NCBI RefSeq assembly: GCF_013385175.1 | Contig: NZ_JABZEO010000005.1 | Location: forward strand, 186,001 to 250,000 | Length of the DNA stretch: 64,000 nucleotides | Origin: Allochromatium humboldtianum | Lineage (GTDB): Bacteria; Pseudomonadota; Gammaproteobacteria; Chromatiales; Chromatiaceae | Direction: 5' to 3' | Part shown: positions 16,887 to 26,122 of the stretch, piece by piece | How positions within the stretch are numbered: position 1 is the stretch's first letter | Layout: every line of letters begins with the position of its first letter | Translations under genes and position numbers: made by a program | Notes under the pieces: generated by a model | The model's input: the letters and a program-made list of their open reading frames with translations, nothing else | Told to the model about the DNA's origin: nothing | Databases searched by the model: none

Positions 16887-17513
16887 ATGATGACTGATTT
16901 GGCGTCCACCCCTTCCATGGATCGGAACCGGGGATTTTCGCAACGCTTGCACGACCGGCTCGATGCCGCCCTGGATCTGCTCGGGCGTGTGCGCGCCGAC
17001 GAGGAGCTGCTGGCGGCGACGCTGGAGGCCGCGACCCGGACCGCCGAATCGATCGCGCGCGGCGCCACACTCTTCATCTGCGGCAACGGCGGCAGTGCGG
17101 GCGAGGCGACCCATCTGAGCGGCGAGCTGATCGGTCCCTTTCTCGACAAGGGCCGCCGTCCGCTGCCGGCCATCGCGCTCGGTTTCGACGCCAGCGCCAC
17201 CTCGGCCGTGGCCAATGATTTTTCCTTCGATGAGATCTTCGCGCGTCAACTCGCCGCGCTGGCCCGCCCGGGCGACGTGCTCTGGGCGCTGTCGACCAGC
17301 GGGCGTTCGCCCAATGTGCGCCGCGCCCTGGAGACGGCTGCCGACAAGGGAATGCTGAGCGTGCTGCTGACCGGCGCCCGGCACGAGGATCTGCCGCCCC
17401 AGGCCGACATCGTGCTCGCTGTCCCCTCGCGCGAGACGCCCCGCATCCAGGAGATGCACCTGATACTGGGGCACTTCCTGTGCGAGATCGTCGAGTCCCT
17501 GAATCGGGACTGA
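16887..17513 (+). CDS. gmhA: SIS-domain sedoheptulose-7-phosphate isomerase, GmhA-like
   Basis: About 208 residues. The SIS fold shows 'LFICGNGGSAGEATHLSGEL' (phosphate-binding Ser loop) and 'LWALSTSGRSPNVRRALE' (second Ser loop), with 'ETPRIQEMHLILGHFLCEIV' at the C-terminus, all typical of GmhA. The enzyme makes D-glycero-D-manno-heptose 7-phosphate for LPS inner core. Two adjacent ATGs (16887, 16890) are possible starts; an upstream ATG at 16854 adds sequence outside the family. It diverges from the polysaccharide ATPase gene, with about 113 bp between them. Confidence 0.85.
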   Translation: MMTDLASTPSMDRNRGFSQRLHDRLDAALDLLGRVRADEELLAATLEAATRTAESIARGATLFICGNGGSAGEATHLSGELIGPFLDKGRRPLPAIALGFDASATSAVANDFSFDEIFARQLAALARPGDVLWALSTSGRSPNVRRALETAADKGMLSVLLTGARHEDLPPQADIVLAVPSRETPRIQEMHLILGHFLCEIVESLNRD

Positions 17514-17528
17514 GACCGGGCGACCGCC

Positions 17529-18206
17529 TCACACGACCATGGCCAGCCCGAAGCCGATCACCAGCAGTCCGGCCAGATGCCGGATCCAGGGGCGCTCGGC
17601 CAGACGCGCCACGGCGCCGGCCAGGAGCGCGAGGCCGAGCAGGTTCGGCAGGGTGCCGAGGCCGAAGGTCAGCATGATCAGCGCCCCGGCGAGCGGATCG
17701 GCGCTCGACATCGCTATGATGAGCACGCTGTAGACCAGGCCACAGGGCAGCCAGGCCCAGAGGAAGCCGATGACGGCGGCCTGTCCCAGGCGTCGGACCG
17801 GCAGGAAACGCCGCGCGATGGGTTCCAGCCGACGCCAGAGCGGCGCACCCAGGCGCTCGACGGCGGCGAGCGCGGCGGACCAGCCGGCCAGATAGAGTCC
17901 CAGCAGAACCATGGTCAGGCCGGCCAGTCCCTGGAGCAGGTGCTGCATTGCGGGCAGGGCCTCCAACTCGATCAGCGCGGCGCCCAGCCCGCCGAAGAGC
18001 GCGCCCGCCACCGCGTAGCCACTGATGCGTGCCAGATTATAGGTGAGCTGATAGGGCAGCATCCGCCAGGGATCGCGGCGGATCTCGGGAGTCATTCCCA
18101 GCGTCAGTGTGGCGACCAGCCCGCCGCACATGGTCAGGCAATGCACGCCGCCCAACAGCCCGACGGCCAGGGCCGTGAAGTACACTTGCGGCTGAGAAAC
18201 TTCCAT
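17529..18206 (-). CDS. Sulfite exporter TauE/SafE-like (DsbD_2) membrane protein
   Basis: 225 residues with six hydrophobic helices. '[20 protein letters not shown]' near the N-terminus has the H-C-x2-M-C motif, and '[11 protein letters not shown]' carries a second conserved PCG, as in the DsbD_2/CcoH-neighbour family. Family members near cytochrome oxidase genes help in copper or heme-copper oxidase assembly; here there is no such neighbour, so the role is open (metal or thiol-redox transport). It converges on the gmhA-like gene, with 15 bp between stops, and diverges from pyrE. Confidence 0.8.
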   Translation of the reverse strand: MEVSQPQVYFTALAVGLLGGVHCLTMCGGLVATLTLGMTPEIRRDPWRMLPYQLTYNLARISGYAVAGALFGGLGAALIELEALPAMQHLLQGLAGLTMVLLGLYLAGWSAALAAVERLGAPLWRRLEPIARRFLPVRRLGQAAVIGFLWAWLPCGLVYSVLIIAMSSADPLAGALIMLTFGLGTLPNLLGLALLAGAVARLAERPWIRHLAGLLVIGFGLAMVV

Positions 18207-18290
18207 CGTGGAACCTCCCGGATCCGAACTCGATCAGACACGACCGCGAGGCTCCACCGACTTCCGACCGTGCGGACAGGAACCCTGACG

Positions 18291-18932
18291 ATGCATGATT
18301 ATCAACGTGAACTGCTGGACTTCGCCACCGAGATCGGCGCCCTGCGCTTCGGTGACTTCACTCTGAAATCCGGACGCCGCAGTCCCTATTTCTTCAATGC
18401 CGGACTCTTCTCCAGCGGCCTGCGGCTCGCGCGTCTGGCACGCGCCTATGCCCATGGCATCCAGGCCGCCGGGATCGCCTTCGACGTGCTCTACGGCCCG
18501 GCCTACAAGGGCATCCCGCTGGCGGCGGCCACGTCCGTGCTGCTGGCCGTCGAGCATGGCCGCGACACGCCCTATGCCTTCAACCGCAAGGAGGCCAAGG
18601 ATCACGGTGAGGGCGGGCTGATCGTCGGCTCGCCGCTCGACGGGCGCATCCTCATCATCGACGACGTCATCACGGCCGGCACCTCGGTGCGTGAGTCGGT
18701 CGAGATCATCCGCGCGGCCGGCGCGACGCCCGCCGGCGTCGTCATCGCGCTCGACCGCCAGGAGCGCGGTCAGGGCGAGCGCTCGGCCGTACAGGAAGTC
18801 GAGGACCAATTCGGCTTGCCGGTCCGGGCGCTGCTGACCATGGCCGATCTCATCCTCTACCTCGAAGAGAAGGGCACGGATGCCGCCCTGCTGGAGTCCA
18901 TGCGCGCCTATCGCACGCGCTACGGAATCTGA
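18291..18932 (+). CDS. pyrE: Orotate phosphoribosyltransferase
   Basis: 213 residues. The PRPP-binding motif is '[17 protein letters not shown]', the flexible catalytic loop is '[12 protein letters not shown]', and '[16 protein letters not shown]' starts the domain. It converts orotate and PRPP to OMP in pyrimidine synthesis. ATG 18291 ([11 protein letters not shown]) gives the usual family length; the frame is open further upstream but that part lies in the divergent gene. The next gene begins 3 bp after the stop. Confidence 0.95.
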   Translation: MHDYQRELLDFATEIGALRFGDFTLKSGRRSPYFFNAGLFSSGLRLARLARAYAHGIQAAGIAFDVLYGPAYKGIPLAAATSVLLAVEHGRDTPYAFNRKEAKDHGEGGLIVGSPLDGRILIIDDVITAGTSVRESVEIIRAAGATPAGVVIALDRQERGQGERSAVQEVEDQFGLPVRALLTMADLILYLEEKGTDAALLESMRAYRTRYGI

Positions 18933-18935
18933 ACC

Positions 18936-19940
18936 ATGAGCCGCTCGGCCCCATCCAAGCGGCCCGTATCGGCTCGACGACTGGCGATCCTGATGCTGAT
19001 GCCGGTCCTTGGGCTGGCGTCCTGGACTGCGTCGGCCCAGAAGCTCTACCGTTGGGTCGACGACCAGGGTGAGGTCCACTATACCGATCAGGTGCCGCCT
19101 GCGCAGGCCGACAAGGCACGCGCCCGCCTTTCGGAGCAGGGGATCGCCGTCGAGACCCAGCCGGCGGTGCCGACCGGAGAGGAGTTGGAACGCGCCAGGG
19201 AGCTGGCGCGCCAAAAAGCCGAGGAGGAGCGGCGCCGCGCCGAGCGTCAGGCCAAGGACGAGCGTCTGTTGAAACTCTACCGCACGGTCGATGAACTGGA
19301 ATTGGCCCGTGATGGCCGAATCGCCGCGATCGAGGCGAGCATCCAGGCCAAGCGTGATGACATGCGCGACGAGACGCGAACACTGATCGCCCTCTACGAG
19401 GAGATGCGGACGCTCCAGAAAGCGGAAAAGCCCGTCCCGCTCGATCTGATGAGCCGGATCGACTCATCAATGACGAACATCCGCAATGGCTACACCGAGA
19501 TCGTCGACAACGAAGCGCGCAAGCAGAGCGTTCAGGACGAATTCGAGGGCGACATCGCGCGTTTCAGACAGCTCAGGCGCCTGCCGGCGCCGGATGAATC
19601 CGCCGTGGCGGCCAGGCCTGAGCGCAATGGCTCGACCCTGGTGAGTTGCCGGGATCGGGAGCAGTGCCATGCCTATTGGGAGCGTGCCGTCAGCTATGTC
19701 CGCGCGCATTCGGACCGGGACGGTGAGGTTCTCGGACCCGGACTGCTGATCGCCTTTCAGCAGGACGAGCGTGAGATTCGCACCCTGACCATCGCCTGGA
19801 CCCAGGAGGCGGTCGATCGGCCGGTCTGGATCTATCTGGACATTCAGTGCCGGCATCGGCTGACCGCCAGCCTGATCTGCGTCGATCCGAATGTGCCCAG
19901 GGTGCGGGAAGGGTTCAGAGCCGCTGTGATGGATGAGTGA
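18936..19940 (+). CDS. DUF4124 domain protein, probably periplasmic
   Basis: 334 residues. A signal-like N-terminus (LAILMLMPVLGLASWTASAQ) is followed by the DUF4124 core 'KLYRWVDDQGEVHYTDQVPP' at about residues 31-50, then a long charged helical region (about 65-215) that should form a coiled coil. A C-terminal part has two short Cys-containing segments ('SCRDREQCHAYWERA' and 'IQCRHRLTASLICVD'). Function unknown; DUF4124 proteins are common in Gammaproteobacteria and often periplasmic. It is 3 bp from pyrE, probably one transcript, and ends before a bidirectional terminator. Confidence 0.8.
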   Translation: MSRSAPSKRPVSARRLAILMLMPVLGLASWTASAQKLYRWVDDQGEVHYTDQVPPAQADKARARLSEQGIAVETQPAVPTGEELERARELARQKAEEERRRAERQAKDERLLKLYRTVDELELARDGRIAAIEASIQAKRDDMRDETRTLIALYEEMRTLQKAEKPVPLDLMSRIDSSMTNIRNGYTEIVDNEARKQSVQDEFEGDIARFRQLRRLPAPDESAVAARPERNGSTLVSCRDREQCHAYWERAVSYVRAHSDRDGEVLGPGLLIAFQQDEREIRTLTIAWTQEAVDRPVWIYLDIQCRHRLTASLICVDPNVPRVREGFRAAVMDE

Positions 19941-19963
19941 GCGACGGGGGCCGCCGAAACGAC

Positions 19964-19987
19964 GAAACCCGCACTCGGGCGGGTTTC
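19964..19987. terminator. Bidirectional rho-independent-type terminator
   Basis: GAAACCCGC and GCGGGTTTC form a perfect 9-bp stem with a 6-base loop between two convergent genes. The A/T ends of the stem serve as short U-tracts in both directions. Confidence 0.75.
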
Positions 19988-20012
19988 ACAGGATTCGTCC
20001 GGACGACTCGTC

Positions 20013-20237
20013 TCAGAGACGCGAGGAACCGACGATCTCGTGCGCCAGATCCACGACGCGATTGGCCATGTCCATGTATTCCTGACGATAGTTGGCGAGC
20101 ATACCGTCCGAGGAGGCCCAGTAGTCCTTGCCGGTGACACCGTGCTGGTGCTCGTACTCGATGAACTGCTTCTGCATCTCCAGCATCTTGTCGATCAGAT
20201 CCTGCTTTTCTTTCTTCAGCGCCGCGATGTCGGTCAT
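20013..20237 (-). CDS. Small conserved helical protein of unknown function
   Basis: 74 residues, starting MTDIAALKKEKQDLIDKMLE. It is almost wholly helical, with a heptad-like first half (to about residue 30) and a second half containing 'GVTGKDYWASSDGMLANYRQ'. No cysteines, no membrane segment. I recall similar short proteins in sulfur-oxidising Gammaproteobacteria but know no function. It has a GGGGGACACC-type ribosome-binding region (AAGGTG) before ATG 20237 and ends at the shared terminator, so it appears monocistronic. Confidence 0.65.
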   Translation of the reverse strand: MTDIAALKKEKQDLIDKMLEMQKQFIEYEHQHGVTGKDYWASSDGMLANYRQEYMDMANRVVDLAHEIVGSSRL

Positions 20238-20343
20238 GGAAGGTGTCCCCCGGTCTGGGATTGGCTGTCGAGCCTTGTGGTTTCAGTAAATGCGGATGCA
20301 TTAATATAGCACGCGCCTAGGAAAAGATGTAAAGCCTCCCGAT

Positions 20344-20820
20344 ATGTTCGAGATCATCCTCTACGAGCCGGAGATTCCACCCAATACCGGCAATGTCATG
20401 CGTCTGACCGCCAATCTCGGCGCGCGTCTGCATCTGATCGAGCCGCTCGGCTTCTCGCTCGACGACCGGCTGCTGCGGCGGGCCGGACTGGACTATCGGG
20501 AGTGGGCGGACGTGCGGACACATGCGTCGCTGGCGGCCTGTCTCGCGACCCTGGAGCGGCCCAGGCTGCTGGCCGTCAGCACACGCGGGCGCGTGCCCTA
20601 TGTCGATCTGGAGTTCCAGCCGGGGGATGCCTTTCTGTTCGGCCCGGAGACCCGCGGGTTGCCGGAATCCGTGCTGGAGTCCGTCTCCGAAGAGCACCGT
20701 CTCCAGATCCCCATGCGTCCGGGCAACCGCAGTCTCAATCTCTCCAACGCCGTGGCCGTGGTGCTCTACGAGGCCTGGCGCCAGCAGGGATTCGCCGGCG
20801 CGGCTGAAATGGGAGACTAG
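20344..20820 (+). CDS. trmL: tRNA (cytidine(34)-2'-O)-methyltransferase TrmL
   Basis: 158 residues of the SPOUT fold. 'EIILYEPEIPPNTGNVMRL' is the typical start, 'YLFGPETRG'-like 'FLFGPETRGLPESVLE' the knot strand, and 'IPMRPGNRSLNLSNAVAVVL' the C-terminal SAM-binding knot. It methylates the wobble base of tRNA-Leu isoacceptors. The stop codon shares the palindromic CTAG with the gpsA stop on the opposite strand (4-bp convergent overlap). Confidence 0.95.
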   Translation: MFEIILYEPEIPPNTGNVMRLTANLGARLHLIEPLGFSLDDRLLRRAGLDYREWADVRTHASLAACLATLERPRLLAVSTRGRVPYVDLEFQPGDAFLFGPETRGLPESVLESVSEEHRLQIPMRPGNRSLNLSNAVAVVLYEAWRQQGFAGAAEMGD

Positions 20821-21821
20821 CCGAACTCCGGCTTGGGCTCGCGCTCCAGGAGGGCGCGCGTGGCCTCGGCCGGCGAGACGCCTTCGTGGAGCACGCGATA
20901 GACCTGTTCGCTGATCGGCATCTCGATCCCGAGCCGCGCGGCGAGACGATGGACGGCCAGCGCCGTGACGACGCCCTCGACCTCCTGCCCGATCTCGGCC
21001 TTGGCCTCGTCGACGGACTTGCCGCGCGCCAGTGCCAGACCCATGCGCCGGTTGCGCGACTGATCGTCGGTACAGGTGAGCACCAGATCCCCGAGTCCGG
21101 CCAGTCCGGTGAAGGTCTCGGGTCGACCGCCGAGCGCGGTCCCGACCCGGATCAGCTCGGCCAGACCACGGGTGATGAGCGCCGCGCGCGTGTTGGCGCC
21201 GAAGCCCAGACCATCGGCGATGCCGGTGGCGATGGCGAGCACGTTCTTGGCCGCGCCGCAGATCTCCACCCCGACCATGTCCGGGCTGGTATAGGCGCGG
21301 AAGGTCGCCCCATGCAGCAGGGTCGCAAAGCGGGTGGCGAACTCCGGCTGGTTGGAGGCGACCGTCACCGCCGTCGGCAGTCCGCGCGCGACCTCGCCGG
21401 CGAAGCTCGGACCCGAGACCACGGCCAGCGGGCGCTCGCCGAGTTCTTCCTGAGCGACCGTGTGCAGGAGCTGACCGCTGGCCACGTCCAGGCCCTTGGT
21501 CGCCCAGGCGACGCCGAAATCCGCCGGCAGACGCTCGGCCAGTTGGCGCGCGACCAGACGGAAGGCCTGGCTCGGCACGACCACCAGACAGTCGCCGGCA
21601 CCGTCGAGCGCCTCGTCGAGCGAATCCGTCGGGTGCATCCCGGCCGGGAGCGGATGACCGGGCAGGAAGTGACGATTCTCGCCATCGCGGCGGATCGCCT
21701 CGATCTGAGCCGTCTCATGCCCCCACAGCCGCACCTCGTGACCGTTGCGGCACAGTTGCAGCCCCAGGGCCGTGCCCCAGGAACCGGGGCCGAGCAGAGC
21801 GATCCGGGCCGGCGTGCACAT
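20817..21821 (-). CDS. gpsA: NAD(P)+-dependent glycerol-3-phosphate dehydrogenase
   Basis: 334 residues. 'IALLGPGSWGTALGLQLCRN' is the dinucleotide-binding loop, 'VSGPSFAGEVARGLPTAVTV' and 'CGAAKNVLAIATGIADGLGF' (catalytic Lys region) follow, and 'GLGDLVLTCTDDQSRNRRMG' matches the substrate-site motif. It reduces DHAP to sn-glycerol-3-phosphate for phospholipids. It lies 2 bp after secB, a common gammaproteobacterial secB-gpsA pair. Confidence 0.95.
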   Translation of the reverse strand: MCTPARIALLGPGSWGTALGLQLCRNGHEVRLWGHETAQIEAIRRDGENRHFLPGHPLPAGMHPTDSLDEALDGAGDCLVVVPSQAFRLVARQLAERLPADFGVAWATKGLDVASGQLLHTVAQEELGERPLAVVSGPSFAGEVARGLPTAVTVASNQPEFATRFATLLHGATFRAYTSPDMVGVEICGAAKNVLAIATGIADGLGFGANTRAALITRGLAELIRVGTALGGRPETFTGLAGLGDLVLTCTDDQSRNRRMGLALARGKSVDEAKAEIGQEVEGVVTALAVHRLAARLGIEMPISEQVYRVLHEGVSPAEATRALLEREPKPEFG

Positions 21822-21823
21822 GG

Positions 21824-22297
21824 TCAGTGCTGGACCGGCTTGGCGTCGCCGGCCTGTTCGGCGGCCTGCTGCTGATGCTGGGCGAAGAGCACGTCGAAGT
21901 TGACGTGCTGGAGCACCAGTTGCGGGAAGCTGCCCTTGACCACCAGATCCGAGACGACCTCGCGCGCATAGGGGAAGAGCAGGTTGGGGCAGTAGGCGCC
22001 GAGCAGCGGCCCGAGATCCTCCTCGGAGAAGCCCTGGGCTGTGAAGATGCCGGCCTGCTGCACCTCGACCAGGAAGGCGGTCTTGTCCTCGACCTTGACC
22101 GTCACCGTGACCGCGAGCACCACCTCATAAACGGTGGCGTCGAGCTGGTTGATCTTGGTGTTGAGGTTGAGCTCGTGACGCGGCTTCCACTCGCCCCGGA
22201 AGATCTCGGGCGCGTTGGGCGACTCGAAGGAGACGTCCTTGGTGTAGACGCGCTGGACGGAGAATTGACGTTCGTTGTTCTGCTGTTCTTCGGTCAT
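21824..22297 (-). CDS. secB: Protein-export chaperone SecB
   Basis: 157 residues: an N-terminal variable stretch, '[20 protein letters not shown]', '[20 protein letters not shown]' and '[20 protein letters not shown]' are diagnostic of SecB. It keeps precursors unfolded and delivers them to SecA. It is followed directly by gpsA. Confidence 0.95.
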   Translation of the reverse strand: MTEEQQNNERQFSVQRVYTKDVSFESPNAPEIFRGEWKPRHELNLNTKINQLDATVYEVVLAVTVTVKVEDKTAFLVEVQQAGIFTAQGFSEEDLGPLLGAYCPNLLFPYAREVVSDLVVKGSFPQLVLQHVNFDVLFAQHQQQAAEQAGDAKPVQH

Positions 22298-22372
22298 GCC
22301 GGCACCTAGAGTCTGTGTGTCGTGATGAATAGGGTTCGAGAGATGGCGCGCGGGGCGCTCATCTCCATGGGA

Positions 22373-22795
22373 TCAGCGTTTTTTGCGCGTCAGGGGCAGG
22401 CTCGCCGACTCCCAGGCCATGATGCCGCCCTGGAGGTTGTAGACCTCTTCGAACCCGGCCTTGCGCAGATGCGCGCAGGCCACCGAGGACTGGGCGCCGG
22501 ACCGGCAATTGACGATGATGGGCCGGCCCTTGTATTTGTTCAGGGTCGCCAGTTGATTGTTGAAGCCGTTCATCGGGATGTTCAGGGCATTGATGATGTG
22601 CCCGCGCGCATAGTCCGCTGCCGGACGCACGTCGATGATGACCGCCTCGCGATGATTGAGCATCTCTGTGGCCTGGAGCGGCCCGACGCTGCCCTTGCCG
22701 CCGACGATGAGATTGTGGGTCAGGAGGCCCAGGATCACGATCAGGGCCAGGAACAGGAACCAGTGATTACCGATGAACTCGATGAGTTGTGACAT
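22373..22795 (-). CDS. Membrane-anchored rhodanese-like protein (YibN-like)
   Basis: 140 residues. An N-terminal helix ('HWFLFLALIVILGLLTHNLI') anchors a single rhodanese domain with the active-site loop 'IVNCRSGAQSSVAC' (catalytic Cys in CRSG) and 'VIIDVRPAADYARGHIINAL'. Rhodaneses of this layout upstream of secB are common in Gammaproteobacteria; they may carry sulfane sulfur, which would matter in a sulfur oxidiser. It is preceded by the ArsR-type gene with a 48-bp gap and is likely in the same transcript. Confidence 0.9.
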   Translation of the reverse strand: MSQLIEFIGNHWFLFLALIVILGLLTHNLIVGGKGSVGPLQATEMLNHREAVIIDVRPAADYARGHIINALNIPMNGFNNQLATLNKYKGRPIIVNCRSGAQSSVACAHLRKAGFEEVYNLQGGIMAWESASLPLTRKKR

Positions 22796-22843
22796 GGTGT
22801 GAGCCGTCTCGTTCGGAATGGGGATCGGGCTGGGCGGCTCGCC

Positions 22844-23212
22844 CTAGCGGGTGTGATGACAGAAGACCTCGCGCATCATCCCGATCAGTTGCAGGGTGCG
22901 ATTGTCGCTGACGCGATAGTAGACGCGATTGGCATCCTTGCGCGAGGCGAGGATGCCCTTGTCGCGCAGGATCGCCAGATGCTGCGAGATGTTGCTCTGC
23001 GAGGTGCCGACGTGCTCGACGATCTCCTGGACGCTGATCTCCTGGTCGCCGAGCGTGCAGAGGATCTTCAGACGCAACGGATGCGACATCGCCTTGAGCG
23101 AGCGCGAGGCGCGCTCGATGTCGGCATCGTCGGCGAACAGATCGATCTCCTCGCCCGCGCTCTCGGGGAGATTCAGTACCGGACGGACGGGATGACTCGA
23201 GTTGCCTGCCAT
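22844..23212 (-). CDS. ArsR/SmtB-family transcriptional regulator
   Basis: About 122 residues from ATG 23212 (MAGNSSHPVRP). The winged-HTH domain spans about 30-115: 'SLKAMSHPLRLKILCTLGDQ', 'IVEHVGTSQSNISQHLAILR' (recognition helix) and the wing 'KDANRVYYRVSDN'. The C-terminus ends 'EVFCHHTR', a Cys-His-His group that could bind metal or sense sulfide/persulfide. An upstream ATG at 23317 is possible but adds sequence outside the family. With the rhodanese gene downstream, a sulfur-linked regulator (BigR/SqrR-like) is plausible but not shown; only one obvious Cys is near the end. Confidence 0.85.
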   Translation of the reverse strand: MAGNSSHPVRPVLNLPESAGEEIDLFADDADIERASRSLKAMSHPLRLKILCTLGDQEISVQEIVEHVGTSQSNISQHLAILRDKGILASRKDANRVYYRVSDNRTLQLIGMMREVFCHHTR

Positions 23213-23319
23213 TGGATCGCATCTGATCGATTTATCAACGTACAATGATAAACGCTTTCCGACCGGCTGCGAAGCGCCTGGACGAGAAGCGCGCAACGCC
23301 ATCAACTCGGACACCATCG

Positions 23320-24696
23320 ATGCCTAGTACCCTTCACGGATCCAATCCGAGATTCCAGCGAGGAACTCCAGCGGCGCTCCGATGGTGCTGTTCGTCCGGA
23401 CGTGCATCCCTGTGGAGCCGATGCACGGTCGTGTTCCTGACCGGGTTTCTGTCGTCATCGAGTCCGTCGTTCGCTCAGTCGGACGCCTATCCGACGCTGG
23501 AAGCGCGACAACGGGATCTCAGCACGGTCGAACGCTCGCTCGAGGACATCGGGCGCGAATTGAGCGACAGGCACGCCGACCGGCGCGCCCTGATCGCGGA
23601 GTTGGAGGCGCGCGAGCGCAACGTCGCCGAGCTGTCGCTGGCCAATCGCGAACTGGAGCGTCTGGTCGCGGAGCACAATCGTATCGCCGGTGAGTTGCGC
23701 ACGCGGCAGGTCGAGGAGCAGGCGGCGTTGGGTATCGAGCTCGACCTGCTCGCGGATCTGCTGCGAACGGCCTATGTCATGGGGCGCGCCGACCGTCTGC
23801 GCCTGCTGCTCAACCAGCAGGATCCGACCCGCGCCAGCCGCGTCATGTCCTATTTCGCCTATTTCAATCGCGAACGCATGAAGGGCATCCAGGCCGTGCA
23901 GCAACGCGCCGAGCGACTCGAACGACTCGCCCGCGACGCCGAGGACGAGGCGCGCCGACTGGCCGAGCTGGCGCGCAGTCAGGAGGCCACGCGCCTGCGG
24001 CTCGAAGAGGCCAGGACACGCCGCGCCCAGGTCTTGCGCGATCTGGAGGCCAGCATCACCAGCCGTGCCGAGACCCTCGAGACGCTCAAGCGCGACGCCG
24101 AATCCCTGAAGCTGCTGGTCGAACATCTGCGTCAGCACGCCCAGATCCAGGCCGAACTCGACATCCAGCAGGATCCGTTCGCTGAGCTCAAGGGGCGGCT
24201 CGCCTGGCCGCTGCTGGAGAATCGCATCCTCGCCGCCTTCGGCACGCGCAAGGAGGCGACCGAGATCGACTGGGATGGCGTGCTGCTGGCGGCCGGCGAG
24301 GGCGAGGAGGTGCGCGCGGTCAAGGACGGGCGCGTGATCCACGCCGACTGGCTGCGCGGCTTCGGTCTCTTGATCGTGATCGACCACGGCGACGGCTACA
24401 TGACGCTCTATGGTCACAACGAGGCGTTGCTGCGCGAGGTCGGCGAGTGGGTCGCGACCGGCGACCCCATTGCGCTCAGCGGCAAGAGCGGCGGGCGCCG
24501 GGAACCCGTGCTCTATTTCGCCATCCGGCACAATGGGCGTCCCCAGGATCCGGCGGTCTGGTGCGCGAATCAGGGCCGATACGATCGGCGTTCCAGTCAG
24601 GCCCAGCCCGCCGGCGCCAGCCCCCTGGAGGCTGGCGCCCTGATCGTCCGCTCGCCGAATCTGTCGAATCGATGCGAAACATGCGATCCTTCATGA
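23320..24696 (+). CDS. EnvC-like murein hydrolase activator (degenerate LytM)
   Basis: About 458 residues. An N-terminal hydrophobic segment ending at 'SPSFAQ' (signal peptide), a coiled-coil region over roughly residues 60-300, and a C-terminal M23/LytM domain. The domain has 'VRAVKDGRVIHADWLRGFGL' and 'MTLYGHNEALL' but lacks the first zinc-binding His of active M23 peptidases ('EIDWDGVLLAAGEGEE' at that place). This matches EnvC, which activates AmiA/AmiB at the division septum rather than cutting peptidoglycan. It is followed by the ctpA-like gene, the same order as in many Gammaproteobacteria. Confidence 0.85.
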   Translation: MPSTLHGSNPRFQRGTPAALRWCCSSGRASLWSRCTVVFLTGFLSSSSPSFAQSDAYPTLEARQRDLSTVERSLEDIGRELSDRHADRRALIAELEARERNVAELSLANRELERLVAEHNRIAGELRTRQVEEQAALGIELDLLADLLRTAYVMGRADRLRLLLNQQDPTRASRVMSYFAYFNRERMKGIQAVQQRAERLERLARDAEDEARRLAELARSQEATRLRLEEARTRRAQVLRDLEASITSRAETLETLKRDAESLKLLVEHLRQHAQIQAELDIQQDPFAELKGRLAWPLLENRILAAFGTRKEATEIDWDGVLLAAGEGEEVRAVKDGRVIHADWLRGFGLLIVIDHGDGYMTLYGHNEALLREVGEWVATGDPIALSGKSGGRREPVLYFAIRHNGRPQDPAVWCANQGRYDRRSSQAQPAGASPLEAGALIVRSPNLSNRCETCDPS

Positions 24697-24751
24697 CACT
24701 GTGTCCAACTCCATTTTTCGCACAATGCTAGCCACCGTCCGCTAGGGATTC

Positions 24752-26092
24752 ATGATGATGCGCCTTCTTCAATTCGTCCTTCCGCTGTGTCTTGGTTTTC
24801 TGGTCGGCGCCGTCGCCTGCGCCGAGGAGCCGGCCCCCATCGCGCCGGCCCCGGTCCAGACCGCTCCGGCCGCTGAAACGCCCCAGGATCTGCCGCTCGA
24901 CGCGCTGCGAACCTTCGCCGATGTCTTCGGACGCATCAAGGAGGACTATGTCGAGGAGGTCGAGGACAAGTCCCTGATCGAGAATGCCATCCGCGGCATG
25001 TTGTCGGGACTCGACCCGCATTCGTCCTATGTCGACGGCGAGGAGTACCGCGACCTCCAGGTCGGCACCAGCGGCGAGTTCGGCGGACTCGGCATCGAGG
25101 TCGGCATGGAGGACGGTTTCGTCAAGGTGATCGCGCCGATCGACGACACGCCGGCCCAGCGCGCCGGACTCCAGGCCGGCGACATGATCATCCGCATCGA
25201 CGACAAGCCGGTGAAGGGTCTGAGTCTGAACGAGGCGGTGCAATTGATGCGCGGCAAGCCCGGCACCCAGATCCGGCTCAGCATCCTGCGCGGGAGCGAT
25301 GAGAAGCCCTTCGAGGTCGTCCTCGAACGCGCGGTCATCCAGGTGGCGAGCGTCAAGAGCCGGATGCTGGAACCCGGATTCGGCTATGTGCGTCTGACGC
25401 ATTTCCAGGCGCATACCACCGACGACATGCTCAAGGCGATCGAGGAACTCAAGAAAGCCGGCGAGGGCCGGCTCAAGGGGCTGGTGCTGGATCTGCGCAA
25501 CAATCCCGGCGGCGTGCTCAATGGCGCGGTCGGCGTCAGCGATGCTTTCCTGGCCGACGGGCTGATCGTCTATACCGAGGGCCGGGTCAAGAACAGCCAG
25601 ATGCGCTTCAAGGCCGGTCCGGACGACGTGCTCGACGGCGCACCGATCGTGGTGCTGGTCAACGGCGGCAGCGCCTCGGCCTCCGAGATCGTCGCCGGCG
25701 CGCTCCAGGATCATCGGCGCGCCATCGTCATGGGCACCCGGACCTTCGGCAAGGGATCTGTCCAGACCATCGTGCCGATCGACGAGGACTCGGCCCTGAA
25801 GCTGACGACCGCGCGCTATTACACTCCGTCCGGGCGCTCGATCCAGGCCAACGGCATCGTGCCCGACATTGCCCTGGAGCGCGGCGAGTTCAAGCCGCTG
25901 GCCGATTCCGGACTCGGTTCGCTCAAGGAGTCCAATCTGGTTCGGCATCTCGACGGACAGGCGCCGGCGGGCGAGGAGCCGGCCGAACCCACACCAGACC
26001 CCTTGCCGCTCGCCGTCGAGGATTTCCAGCTCTCCGAGGCGCTCAACGTGCTCAAGGGACTGAACATCCTCGGCGCGGCGGCCAAACCCTGA
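24752..26092 (+). CDS. ctpA: S41 family C-terminal processing peptidase (CtpA)
   Basis: 446 residues. Signal peptide (LLQFVLPLCLGFLVGAVACA), a PDZ domain about 95-180 ('GLGIEVGMEDGFVKVIAPID'), then the S41 core: 'LRNNPGGVLNGAV', the nucleophile Ser in 'NGGSASASEIVAGALQDH' (about 309) and the general-base Lys in 'GTRTFGKGSVQT' (about 333). A Pro/Glu-rich C-terminal tail follows. It degrades or matures periplasmic proteins such as peptidoglycan hydrolases. The gap to the envC-like gene is 55 bp. Confidence 0.93.
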   Translation: MMMRLLQFVLPLCLGFLVGAVACAEEPAPIAPAPVQTAPAAETPQDLPLDALRTFADVFGRIKEDYVEEVEDKSLIENAIRGMLSGLDPHSSYVDGEEYRDLQVGTSGEFGGLGIEVGMEDGFVKVIAPIDDTPAQRAGLQAGDMIIRIDDKPVKGLSLNEAVQLMRGKPGTQIRLSILRGSDEKPFEVVLERAVIQVASVKSRMLEPGFGYVRLTHFQAHTTDDMLKAIEELKKAGEGRLKGLVLDLRNNPGGVLNGAVGVSDAFLADGLIVYTEGRVKNSQMRFKAGPDDVLDGAPIVVLVNGGSASASEIVAGALQDHRRAIVMGTRTFGKGSVQTIVPIDEDSALKLTTARYYTPSGRSIQANGIVPDIALERGEFKPLADSGLGSLKESNLVRHLDGQAPAGEEPAEPTPDPLPLAVEDFQLSEALNVLKGLNILGAAAKP

Positions 26093-26122
26093 GCCAACCA
26101 TCAAGATGCCGGAGGATCCGTC

